Assembly (NCBI RefSeq): GCF_002813695.1
Contig: NZ_CP017768.1
Coordinates: forward strand, 186,001-250,000
DNA from: Methanobacterium subterraneum
GTDB lineage: Archaea; Methanobacteriota; Methanobacteria; Methanobacteriales; Methanobacteriaceae
Length of the DNA stretch: 64,000 nt
Direction: 5' to 3'
Made by a program: the position numbers and the translations under genes. Positions within the stretch are counted from its first letter, which is position 1. The number at the start of each line of letters is the position of its first letter. Shown here in pieces: positions 1-15,431 of the stretch. The notes below the pieces were generated by a model. It was not told the DNA's origin, made no database searches, and worked only from the letters and a program-made list of their open reading frames with translations.

Positions 1-24
1 AGGATGTAGAGGAGATCTTTAAAA

Positions 25-1152
<1,128 letters not shown>

Positions 1153-1242
1153 TTGGATTAAAAAAAAAGAATGAGTACACTATGTGGACTAGCCTAATTA
1201 AAAAAAGGTAGTTCCTGTATAATTACAGGTTGTCTGGATTAA

Positions 1243-1380
1243 TCAAACTTCTTCTTTAGTTTTACCTTTTATTTCCCCTTCCTTTTCCTTAGATTTTCCT
1301 TTAAGTTCTCCCTTTAACTCTTTAATTTTACCCTTAACTTCCCCTTCTTTTTCTTTAATTTTACCCTTTAGTTCCCCCAT
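1243..1380 (-). CDS. Small CsbD-like charged repeat protein (45 aa)
   Basis: A 45-residue lysine/glutamate/glycine-rich protein made of about four copies of an 11-residue repeat of the type GKIKEKEGEVK. It has no cysteine, no aromatic residue and no membrane segment. The repeat resembles CsbD-family stress proteins, which are short, charged and mostly helical. A clean ribosome binding site (GAGGTGA) sits before the ATG, and the gene starts 17 bases after the stop of the PRC-barrel gene on the same strand, so the two probably form an operon. The pairing suggests a stress or envelope-associated role, but that is inference. Because of its low complexity the family call is tentative; that it is a translated gene is well supported by the ribosome binding site and codon pattern. 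Confidence 0.7.
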   Translation of the reverse strand: MGELKGKIKEKEGEVKGKIKELKGELKGKSKEKEGEIKGKTKEEV

Positions 1381-1397
1381 AATCCTCACCTCATTAA

Positions 1398-1628
1398 TTA
1401 AAATAATTTCCCTTTAATCAGTAATTTATCGCCAATGGCTTCGATCATATCGTAACTTACAATCTTCTTATCACCCAGACCTATTTTGGCAGATATGCCC
1501 CCTTCTTTAAGGATTATGGCTTCAACTTGGTTACTTTTAAAATTCCATTCAACATCGTCTACTATGCCTACTTGGTCTCCTGATTCATCTACAACTTCTT
1601 TTCCAATTAAGTCGTTTTTTATTTTCAT
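1398..1628 (-). CDS. PRC-barrel domain protein
   Basis: A 76-residue single-domain protein. It shows the PRC-barrel pattern: an N-terminal GKEVVDESGDQVGIVDDVEW segment, a strand carrying EAIIL, and the end GDKLLIKGKLF. Stand-alone PRC-barrel proteins of this size are common in methanogens. The fold is shared with photosynthetic reaction centre H subunits and the RNA maturation protein RimM, and usually mediates protein contacts. The start has a GGGGGT ribosome binding site. It is the first gene of a likely two-gene unit with the small charged protein downstream. The precise function is unknown; the domain call is firm. Confidence 0.85.
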   Translation of the reverse strand: MKIKNDLIGKEVVDESGDQVGIVDDVEWNFKSNQVEAIILKEGGISAKIGLGDKKIVSYDMIEAIGDKLLIKGKLF

Positions 1629-1861
1629 TTAAAACCCCCGAGGTCATCAATCTAAATAATTAATTATAATTATATTTTTAATAACTTAAATATATTTTGA
1701 ATTATTAAGATAAACTAAAATTTTATATCATTAATTCGTATAAAATATGAATATTGTTCAATATTTCCATGTTTTGTTAAAATTTATTACTAAATTGTAT
1801 GCATATAAATCGGGTAATGCATGTAAACCGAACCCTCTAATCAGGGAGTAATTCCAGGAAA

Positions 1862-5034
<3,173 letters not shown>

Positions 5035-5235
5035 TATTATTCATTCATTGGGAATAAGAAAGTAAATAACTATCATGAATACACCCAACAATTAACTATT
5101 GAAAAAAAATCTTTCAGGTAAAAAAGTGAATCTCTGGGATTAATAAAATATCTCTGTAATTTAGAGATGGAATATCAGTTTGAATCAATTAATTGAAAAA
5201 ACCCTTGAAGTATAATTATAAATAGGTGATCTAGA

Positions 5236-5643
5236 ATGCAGGAATTTTGGGGTGAAAGACTGGCTGCTTTAATAGTTGATGCGATTTTCATCACTCTGCT
5301 TATGTGGGTTGTGACTGCTATTCTTTACCCGCTAATAGCTTGGGTTAATCTATACTCAATTTTGAACTATTGGGTCATTCTATGGGGTGTTCTGATCCTA
5401 TTATACTTCACAGTAATGGAGGGTAAATGGTCCACTACCCTGGGTAAGGGTTTGTTTAAATTAAAAGTACATGCAGTTGATGGGACTATGAACTACAAAA
5501 AGGCATTCCTGCGTAATATCTCTAAATTCCTGTGGATCCCCCTGGTGGTGGATATTGCAATAGGATTTTCCCGTGGTGAAACCGGGACCAGAAAAAGATA
5601 CTTGGATCAGTTTGCCGGAACCACTGTGGTTAAAGCAGAATAA
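5236..5643 (+). CDS. RDD family membrane protein
   Basis: A 135-residue membrane protein with the RDD pattern: an N-terminal ERLAALIVDAIFI segment with Arg and Asp, a first hydrophobic hairpin (about residues 12-70), then TLGKGLFKLKV and FLRNISKFLWI before a third membrane segment. RDD proteins are small integral membrane proteins; some have been linked to Na+/H+ antiport, but the role of most is unknown. An excellent ribosome binding site (GGTGATCT) fixes the ATG. It stands alone between hypE and a T-rich end. Confidence 0.85.
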   Translation: MQEFWGERLAALIVDAIFITLLMWVVTAILYPLIAWVNLYSILNYWVILWGVLILLYFTVMEGKWSTTLGKGLFKLKVHAVDGTMNYKKAFLRNISKFLWIPLVVDIAIGFSRGETGTRKRYLDQFAGTTVVKAE

Positions 5644-5844
5644 CTAAAAATAACTTTTTTTATCCTTAAATTCTAATTTTTTCTATAATATTTTCCCAAA
5701 TTCTTATTGTTTCTAAAAAATTCATAATTTAAATCCGTAAAACTAAAAAATATAAATTGGAAAAATGGATATATTTTTGTTATATGCTGGTTCCAATTTT
5801 TTTAAGGATTCAGTTTCTAGGGATTAGCAATGATTTTTGACCAG

Positions 5845-6105
5845 CTATTCATCCACGATTTTAACCAGCTGAATTTCTTCTGGTTGGGCTATGGCTCTAC
5901 CAATTAGTATGGTTGCAACTACGGCTATGATTGTAATCAAAACTGCGTATATTAGTAAACCTGTTAAATCGCTTCCTTTTGGTAAAAACTGTAATATAAT
6001 TGCCTTAATTGCTTCGTTCCATGCCAAAGCTGCTATTAAACCAAACGCGGTGGTGATTAGTGTGGCAATGGTTTGGAGTACTTGTCCCTTAACTTGGTTT
6101 TTCAT
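5845..6105 (-). CDS. Small two-helix membrane protein, DUF5654-like
   Basis: An 86-residue protein with two membrane helices: about residues 10-33 (TLITTAFGLIAALAWNEAI) and 48-70. The pattern QTIATLITTAFGLIAALAWNEAIK matches the DUF5654 family, which is frequent in methanogens and of unknown function. The reading frame extends 16 codons further upstream, but the ribosome binding site GGAGGGA lies directly before the internal ATG at 6105, so that start is chosen. This is the last complete host gene before the left attachment site. Confidence 0.75.
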   Translation of the reverse strand: MKNQVKGQVLQTIATLITTAFGLIAALAWNEAIKAIILQFLPKGSDLTGLLIYAVLITIIAVVATILIGRAIAQPEEIQLVKIVDE

Positions 6106-6726
6106 ATTTTTCCCTCCTAAATAATATAACTGTTTATTATTTTTGTATAACAATTTATATAAATTTTAATAAACGAACAGTTTGGAGGTGTTATTAGGGG
6201 GAATTTTTCCCAAGGAATGTTCATAGAGGTCAATGGTCAGAATATTGGTATTGAATAATTAATTCAACCCACTCAAAATTCCATTATTCTCAATTAAATA
6301 ATAATAAAAGTCGGAATAGATTTATAGCACACAATAGTTATGATAAACCTTTAATTAGGAAAAATTCACTTAAATAAAAACCCATGAACGGTATACTTCA
6401 TCGGTTCTATAAGGAAACACTTAGGAGAAATTAAAACTTGCTTTTGAGTTGAGGGGTTGATTTTCTTGCTGAATTTCTAACTTCTCTGTTTATAAGGCCG
6501 CTTAATTCATTAAAAAAGTAAATTATTGATTGAAGGTGTTATTTTCGCATGAAAAGAAGTGCTGAAATGGGGTACAACTAATTTCCTATAATTTTTTTTG
6601 GGGGGGTTAATTTAATTAAATTTTCTTAATTTATAAGAATTAAAATATTAGAATAGAGAAAATATGTTAGAAGATATTTTAGATGATTGAGATTAGGTTA
6701 ATGTAAATTCTAAATAAGAACTATAA
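6106..6726. other. Host spacer, former upstream region of cbiC
   Basis: About 620 bases with no credible gene. Because attL lies at its right end, this must be the sequence that stood upstream of cbiC before the element inserted, including any native cbiC promoter. A very short frame with a ribosome binding site (GAAGGTG before ATG at 6550, 10 codons) is present but too short to call. Confidence 0.6.
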
Positions 6727-6777
6727 TGAATTAAGTCCACAAAAGGACACGGAAAGATACTATGAAACCAACGTTCA
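6727..6777 (+). repeat. attL: left attachment site
   Basis: Matches 37481-37530 over about 50 bases. The last 17 (6761-6777, TATGAAACCAACGTTCA) are identical, and the ribosome binding site region ACGGAAAG just before is shared with two mismatches. The copy keeps the cbiC start codon at 6762 and then diverges, leaving a 15-codon stub that begins MKPTF and stops. Confidence 0.85.
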
Positions 6778-6826
6778 ATAATACAAACCGTACCATTTAT
6801 ATTACTTAATCAATATACTATTTTTT

Positions 6827-7987
6827 ATGAAAGTGGAAAATGATCCTCTTTTTAAAGATTTTTGCCTAGTTAGGAATCTTGCGTCACCTTCGGTTAAATT
6901 GTATAGATTAGCACTAGAAAAATACACAGATTTCACAGAAATGTCTTTGGATAATTTAATTACCGAAGCCGAAGATGAGGAGGATACTGTTCCGCGTTTA
7001 AGAAAGAGAAAAATCACGAAATATTTATCTGGATTTAAAGAACACCTAAACCAGGGAGATCTTTCAAGTTACTACACTAATCATCAAGTAGGTCTAGTCA
7101 GAACATTTTATGGTGAGTTTGACATACAATTACCTAAGTCTCACTGGAGAAAATCACGTAGCGACAAAAAACAGGAAAATATTGAAGATCTTCCAACTAA
7201 AGATGATATTAAGAGAAGTCTTGATCACTCAAAAACCACATATCGGGCTATTATTTTATTAATGCTATCTTCAGGAATGTCTAGATCGGAAATAGCTTCA
7301 TTAACATTCAAACATTATTATGATGCTATTCCATTAGATATATCTCCTAAAACATTAAATGAACTCATTAAAAAGGTTGAAGTGGATAATCTTATTCTTT
7401 ATTGGAAATTAAAACGGGTTAAAACAGGTAAATACTATTTTACCTTCAGCAGTCCAGAAACTTCTGATTATATTCTACGGTATTTGAAAGAGCTTTATAG
7501 GGGGCACCCAAATTATATTCCAAAACCTGAAGATACTTTCTTTAGGCTCGATAATCATCCAATAAACCCTGATAATCTTTCTCAAATGTTCAAACGAATT
7601 AATCAAAGGGCAGGACTAAAGAGAGCTAATGGTAATTTAACGGTTAGACCTCATTTACTTAGAAAGTTTTTTTCAACCACTCTTGAAAGAAATAGATTCC
7701 CTCACTTATACACAAGGTGGTTAATGGGTCATAGTGTGGACAGTACCACAGAAGCATATTTCAAGGCAGATCCTGAAGCAGTAAAAGAGGAATATAAGCA
7801 AGTTGTAGATCATTTAACAATAACTCAAGATATTAAATTTAAACCTGTAACCACTGAAGGATATGATCAGCTTCTAAAAGAGTTACGGGAGAAAGACAAG
7901 GATTATAAAATATTAGAGAATAGATTAGAGATTCTTGAAGGGATTGTTCAAGATAAGGCAGTTCAGAATGAATTAAATAAAAGGTAA
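6827..7987 (+). CDS. Tyrosine recombinase / integrase
   Basis: A 386-residue site-specific recombinase that should integrate and excise the element. An N-terminal SAM-like core-binding region (about residues 10-110) is followed by the catalytic domain. The conserved residues are visible: Arg153 (SSGMSRSEIASLTF), His276 and Arg279 (PHLLRKFF), His302 (LMGHS) and the nucleophile Tyr311 (TEAYFK). The C-terminus (about 345-380) looks like a coiled coil. The gene is intact and does not span an att site, so it is not of the SSV type that splits on integration. It lies 50 bases inside attL and reads inward. No clear ribosome binding site precedes the ATG; a leaderless transcript is possible. Confidence 0.93.
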   Translation: MKVENDPLFKDFCLVRNLASPSVKLYRLALEKYTDFTEMSLDNLITEAEDEEDTVPRLRKRKITKYLSGFKEHLNQGDLSSYYTNHQVGLVRTFYGEFDIQLPKSHWRKSRSDKKQENIEDLPTKDDIKRSLDHSKTTYRAIILLMLSSGMSRSEIASLTFKHYYDAIPLDISPKTLNELIKKVEVDNLILYWKLKRVKTGKYYFTFSSPETSDYILRYLKELYRGHPNYIPKPEDTFFRLDNHPINPDNLSQMFKRINQRAGLKRANGNLTVRPHLLRKFFSTTLERNRFPHLYTRWLMGHSVDSTTEAYFKADPEAVKEEYKQVVDHLTITQDIKFKPVTTEGYDQLLKELREKDKDYKILENRLEILEGIVQDKAVQNELNKR

Positions 7988-8131
7988 ACTTTTTTTCTTA
8001 TAAATTTATTTTTAAATTTTCACATTTTTTTATTAATAACAAAATTTTTTTATTATATTAATAACTATTAGTAATATTTATTAGGTATTACTTTTATACT
8101 AAATTATACTACAAAAAGAGGTGATTGATAA

Positions 8132-8263
8132 ATGATGGTTGCAAAATGCGTGTCTATGGACTTAGAAGACTTGACAGAGATTCAAGAGAAAATAAAAAAA
8201 GGCGAATCCAATAGTGTAAGCGAATTTGTTAGAAATGCCATACGAAAGGAGCTTAAAAGGTGA
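8132..8263 (+). CDS. Ribbon-helix-helix DNA-binding protein (43 aa)
   Basis: A 43-residue protein with the MetJ/Arc/CopG pattern: a short strand (VAKCVSMDLEDL), helix A (TEIQEKIKKGE), a turn, then SVSEFVRNAIRKEL. This size is typical of plasmid copy-number or operon repressors. A GAGGTGAT ribosome binding site precedes the ATG; a second ATG follows immediately. It is the first gene of the replication operon, and the AT-rich upstream stretch with ATTAGTAATATTTATTAGG-type near repeats (about 8060-8095) could be its operator. It probably autoregulates this operon (inference). Confidence 0.75.
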   Translation: MMVAKCVSMDLEDLTEIQEKIKKGESNSVSEFVRNAIRKELKR

Positions 8264-8268
8264 TTTGT

Positions 8269-8406
8269 ATGAGTGGATTGAATGACAAATTAAAAGATAT
8301 CTACCAGACTTACAAAGACCATGAAAACCCCCCAGTACCTGTTAAGAAGATTAAAGAGTACTTAAAGCTTTCGGGTGTTAAATTAGAAGAGGATGAAGCT
8401 GTTTAG
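8269..8406 (+). CDS. Small hypothetical protein (45 aa)
   Basis: A 45-residue charged protein starting 5 bases after the ribbon-helix-helix gene and ending 10 bases before the large ATPase gene, so it sits inside a tight operon. It begins MSGLNDKLKDIYQTYKDHE and has no recognised motif, no cysteine and no membrane segment. Its position suggests a replication or copy-control accessory. That it is a gene rests on tight spacing and continuous frame. Confidence 0.55.
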   Translation: MSGLNDKLKDIYQTYKDHENPPVPVKKIKEYLKLSGVKLEEDEAV

Positions 8407-8416
8407 GAGTTTTTAA

Positions 8417-10560
<2,144 letters not shown>

Positions 10561-10573
<13 letters not shown>

Positions 10574-10964
10574 AACACCAGACCAAGCTTTCCCAACTTC
10601 CCAAAAGATGTCCACACAAACCATTAAAACCCAATCACCTACTGAAATGGGATAAACACAAACCAGAGTTTAAAAAATTCATTTTACTACATTTAATACA
10701 AGCTGCAGACACCTGTAAAAGCCCAACATCTAAAATTACAACTGAAAAGCTAATTAATCAATTAAGTACCAACATGGGTGGAGTTGTCAAATTACAAGTC
10801 ATATTGTACGTTGAGAACTTGATTTATCAAGGATATCTTCTAGAATCTTATTTAGGTGGGGCCGTCACCTGCACCGATAAAGTTTATGCTGAGCTCCAAA
10901 AAATTGACAAGATTATTGCTGAGAAAAACCTGAAAAAACACTACAATAATGGTGAGGCTGGAAA

Positions 10965-10968
<4 letters not shown>
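10561..10968 (+). CDS. Hypothetical protein in the replication operon
   Basis: A 135-residue basic protein without a recognised domain. Residues 40-120 look helical and could form a winged helix (SKITTEKLINQLSTNMGGVV, then YVENLIYQGYLLES). It overlaps the ATPase gene by 13 bases and the primase gene by 4 (ATGA), which indicates translational coupling between the two replication proteins. A loader or adaptor role is inference from position only. Confidence 0.6.
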
Positions 10969-12122
<1,154 letters not shown>

Positions 12123-12164
12123 ATAAGATTTTAAATACGCATTCAAGCTTTTAGGGGGGATTTG

Positions 12165-13205
12165 GTGTATAAAGTAGATATTGAAAATAAAAACCTAATA
12201 AAATTATCAAAAACAAATTTTAGTCAGCTTAATCTGAAAGAAAGATATGATATTGAAGAATGGATCGAGAAAACACCAGAAATACTAGGTGAAGAACTTT
12301 TAATTATTAATAAAGAACTTATTCTCCCATCAGGCATTAGACTAGATTTATTAGCAATAGATAAAAAAGCAAATTTAGTTGTCATAGAATTAAAAAGGGA
12401 TGATTCTGGTAGAAATTTAGAATGGCAATCCATAAAGTATGTTTCATATTGTTCTAATTTTTTAGTAGAAGACATCTTCAAATATTTTGCAGAATATTTA
12501 GGATCTGATGAAGACGAAGCACAACTACTCATTGAAGAGTTCATTGATGAAGAAATGGATAAACTCAATGAAAATCAGCGCATAATATTAGTCTCGAAAG
12601 AATTTCATTCTGATGTTGTTTCTGCCGTATTGTGGCTTAGAGACTATAAAATTGACATAGAATGTGTAAGATTCATACCATATATAGATCAAGATAGAGA
12701 ACTCTTCATAACTACAGATATGATTATTCCCCTTCCTGAAGCAAAAGATTACATCGAGAAAAAGGAAATTAAGCAAAAAGAAGCTAAATCCTACCAAAGT
12801 TCTTATTCTCTAGAAAAAACTAATTATGGTCCTGAAGAGTTGGATAAGCTAGAAAACCGCCTTATAAAAACTTTAGAAAGGGAATCTGATCTAATTCCTC
12901 GTTTTATAGTCTTCTTGGAAATTATTTCATCAGAAAATAGGGTTTTCAAAAGAGATGAAGTTAAAACTAAGTTATTTGAAGAAGGGATTGGATCGAATAT
13001 AGGTCAAACTGGCAGATATTTAAGTAATATTTCTCAGTTTTTAACTAAAAAATCTAATCCACATTTGCGACAAATCATCGATTTTAAAATTGGCGGTTCT
13101 TCAGGAGAAACAAAAGATGATTATTTTGTTATAGAAGGTTATAGGGACTTATTGAAGAATGTTTTGCAAAAAGTAAAAAACGAAAGTGAAAGTCAAAATA
13201 TCTAG
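12165..13205 (+). CDS. NucS-like PD-(D/E)XK endonuclease (DUF91-type core)
   Basis: A protein of about 346 residues. Residues 25-100 carry a nuclease core like that of NucS/EndoMS: EEWIEKTPEIL, then RLDLLAID (catalytic Asp) and VVIELKRD (Glu-x-Lys), followed by QSIKYVSY. The C-terminal half is unlike NucS and looks helical, perhaps a winged helix, so this is not a standard mismatch nuclease. The frame opens at a TTG three bases earlier, but the GGGGGA ribosome binding site sits too close to it, so the GTG at 12165 is chosen. It follows the replication operon by 42 bases on the same strand and precedes the TIGR02391 and HEPN genes, suggesting a defence or genome-maintenance role. That role is inferred. 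Confidence 0.7.
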   Translation: MYKVDIENKNLIKLSKTNFSQLNLKERYDIEEWIEKTPEILGEELLIINKELILPSGIRLDLLAIDKKANLVVIELKRDDSGRNLEWQSIKYVSYCSNFLVEDIFKYFAEYLGSDEDEAQLLIEEFIDEEMDKLNENQRIILVSKEFHSDVVSAVLWLRDYKIDIECVRFIPYIDQDRELFITTDMIIPLPEAKDYIEKKEIKQKEAKSYQSSYSLEKTNYGPEELDKLENRLIKTLERESDLIPRFIVFLEIISSENRVFKRDEVKTKLFEEGIGSNIGQTGRYLSNISQFLTKKSNPHLRQIIDFKIGGSSGETKDDYFVIEGYRDLLKNVLQKVKNESESQNI

Positions 13206-13236
13206 TTTAATCTGATAAATTGTTTAGGGTGTTTGG

Positions 13237-13827
13237 ATGAATGATGAAATAACTCGAGAGAAATTGAACAATACAGTAAACTATTACATGGAAAATGGAG
13301 ACTTTGAAACTGCAAGAAACATTATAAAATCATGGGGTGAAAAAATAGATGGATTCAACATAAACGAGGAGCTTGAAAAGTTTGATAACGGCGATTATCT
13401 TCCAGGATTTTGGCCTTGGATCCATCAGGATATTATCAAAGTCTCTAAACAATTATTTGAAGATAAACATTATGCTCATTCTGTAGAATCCGCTTTTAAA
13501 GAAGTTAATAGTCGTGTGAAAATAATTTATAAAAATAAGACCGGCGATGAAATAGATGGTTATGATCTGATGATGAAGGCTTTTAAGTATAACAAGAATA
13601 GAAACACAGGGCAAATTACTGAGTGGCCTATTATTCAATTAACTGATTTAAATTCTATTTCTGATAGAAATATTCAAGATGGTTACAGACTGGTTTTTGC
13701 TGGTTCAATCCAGGCATTCAGAAATCCAAAGGCACATGAAAATCAAGATATCACCCAAAAAACAGCTGCACATTCAATCTTTGTTGCAAGTAAATTAATG
13801 CACAGATTAGATGATTCTAATTATTAA
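13237..13827 (+). CDS. TIGR02391 (Ymh) family protein
   Basis: A 196-residue soluble protein. The C-terminal 130 residues match the TIGR02391/Hypoth_Ymh pattern: HYAHSVESAFKEVN, a middle GYDLMMKAF, and the signature FAGSIQAFRNPKAHEN. The RNPxAH sequence resembles the RX4-6H RNase motif of HEPN proteins, and the family is often found next to restriction and defence genes. No activity has been established that I know of. It starts 31 bases after the nuclease gene with an AGGGTG ribosome binding site, so the two are probably co-transcribed. Confidence 0.75.
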   Translation: MNDEITREKLNNTVNYYMENGDFETARNIIKSWGEKIDGFNINEELEKFDNGDYLPGFWPWIHQDIIKVSKQLFEDKHYAHSVESAFKEVNSRVKIIYKNKTGDEIDGYDLMMKAFKYNKNRNTGQITEWPIIQLTDLNSISDRNIQDGYRLVFAGSIQAFRNPKAHENQDITQKTAAHSIFVASKLMHRLDDSNY

Positions 13828-13907
13828 AATTAACATATTAATCGGCTCAAAATTGAGATTAATTCACACAATTTCTTTATTAAAAATATTTGATTGAAGG
13901 TGTATCT

Positions 13908-15311
13908 ATGATTGAATTAAATCCTGAGTTTAAATGTGAAAAAACATATAAGGAGCTAAATCCATTAATCAGAGATATTTTGGATACACGCAAAGATGAT
14001 GGCACATTTCAATCAAAAGCATTTCTTCAATTTGACGAATTTGAAAATTTACTTTTTAATCATTTATTTGAGAAAACAAATCTTAAGAATGAGTTGAATA
14101 ATCTAAAAATTTCTTTTGAATCAATTCCATATTTAAATATACTAAAAAAGATTGATTATGATGATAATTATTTTGAAAAGTTTATAGAACTTTTAAATGA
14201 TGATATAAATCGTTTAAGAAATTTAAATCTGAAAGAATATTCATTTTTATTTCCCCTTAATATTAAAGAGTTAAAATGTGAAGAAACATCTGGTTTAACA
14301 GGGGAAAGGTTAAAATTTGTTAAAAATAAGTGTGAAACCTTAGATATTTTTGAAAAGATTATGGAACCGTTTGATATACAATCAATTGAGAAAAAGAATC
14401 ATTACAATGAAAAAATTATGGATTATGATAAGCTATCTGGTAATGAGAAAATTTTAGACATAGTTAGTTGTTATCAGGGGAAAGTTCTGAAGATAAGTTG
14501 TGATGCAAGAGATTCTACATATGCATGGAATAGGGCTAATTTTAGGTTTGAATCTTTTTTAGGACTTTTATCATTCATTTGCAATCGTTTTCGTTTAAGG
14601 AGGAGCAAAGGTAGAAATATAGATTTTAGGTTTTTTAAAGTGAAAACAGGGACTCCTTTCATGTTTGATGATGAAAGTGATATTTCATATAAGTTTTTCT
14701 TAGATGAAGATGACTCAGAAGAATTTAAAAGAGAACTGAGTGAATTAACATTAATAGATTTGGATTCAGATTTAGAGATAAGAAGTTATTCCAAAATTTG
14801 CAACCATTTTCATGATATAATTAAAGGAATAGAAAATTCCAAATTGTTAGAAGTATTATATGGTGCTTTTTCATTATATTATCTTGCTACTTCCGAAAAA
14901 AAGTTGGAGTACTCTTTTTTTAAGTTTTGGATAATTAGTGAGTATCTTATTAAAGGTTCAAGTAAAAGAAAAGATGAAGAGCTTTTAAGATTAATAAAAA
15001 GAATAGTCAAATTTTATAAAAAAGACGAATTATTAAATAAAAGAATAGATTTTCTATATAAAAAAAGGAATAAATTAGTTCATGAAGGCGAAACAGATAG
15101 TATCCAGCAGGATGATAGAAACTTATCAAAATTAATTGCGGATTGTCTTTTGGATTTCTATTTATATTCCATCTATCATTTTAAAGTGAATAATTTAAAT
15201 GATTTTAATTTTTTGATTACAAATATTGGAAAAGAAGCGAATAATTTAGATAACGACTTAAAAATATTAGATCAAATTAAAGAATGGAAGAATCCTAAAG
15301 TACTGAGGTAA
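13908..15311 (+). CDS. HEPN-domain protein (Apea-like)
   Basis: A 467-residue soluble protein. The last 150 residues are helical and contain an Apea-type HEPN core: FKFWIISEYLIKG followed by the catalytic RX4H motif R387-H392 in KKRNKLVHEGE. HEPN proteins with this motif are metal-independent RNases in toxin and abortive-infection systems. The first 300 residues are unlike anything I recognise and may be a sensor. The ATG at 13908 is preferred over a TTG six codons earlier because AAGGTG lies just before it. It is very AT-rich and converges on the HD-Hsp90 gene, with 120 bases between their ends. Confidence 0.72.
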   Translation: MIELNPEFKCEKTYKELNPLIRDILDTRKDDGTFQSKAFLQFDEFENLLFNHLFEKTNLKNELNNLKISFESIPYLNILKKIDYDDNYFEKFIELLNDDINRLRNLNLKEYSFLFPLNIKELKCEETSGLTGERLKFVKNKCETLDIFEKIMEPFDIQSIEKKNHYNEKIMDYDKLSGNEKILDIVSCYQGKVLKISCDARDSTYAWNRANFRFESFLGLLSFICNRFRLRRSKGRNIDFRFFKVKTGTPFMFDDESDISYKFFLDEDDSEEFKRELSELTLIDLDSDLEIRSYSKICNHFHDIIKGIENSKLLEVLYGAFSLYYLATSEKKLEYSFFKFWIISEYLIKGSSKRKDEELLRLIKRIVKFYKKDELLNKRIDFLYKKRNKLVHEGETDSIQQDDRNLSKLIADCLLDFYLYSIYHFKVNNLNDFNFLITNIGKEANNLDNDLKILDQIKEWKNPKVLR

Positions 15312-15431
15312 CAGGTGGAACCTTATTCATCGTCAATGCATCTATGACAAATAGTTTATTTGTTTCTGTAGATGTTGTTGAATCATAAACTTTAAAAAAT
15401 AATACAAATTAAAATAAAACTATTTTTGATT

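Noticed and set aside
6106..6826. tRNA gene as the integration target
   Set aside because: No tRNA-like cloverleaf was seen at either end; the shared sequence is the cbiC leader and start codon.
6827..7987. SSV-type integrase split by integration
   Set aside because: The gene is complete inside the element and the attachment site lies in cbiC, not in the integrase gene.
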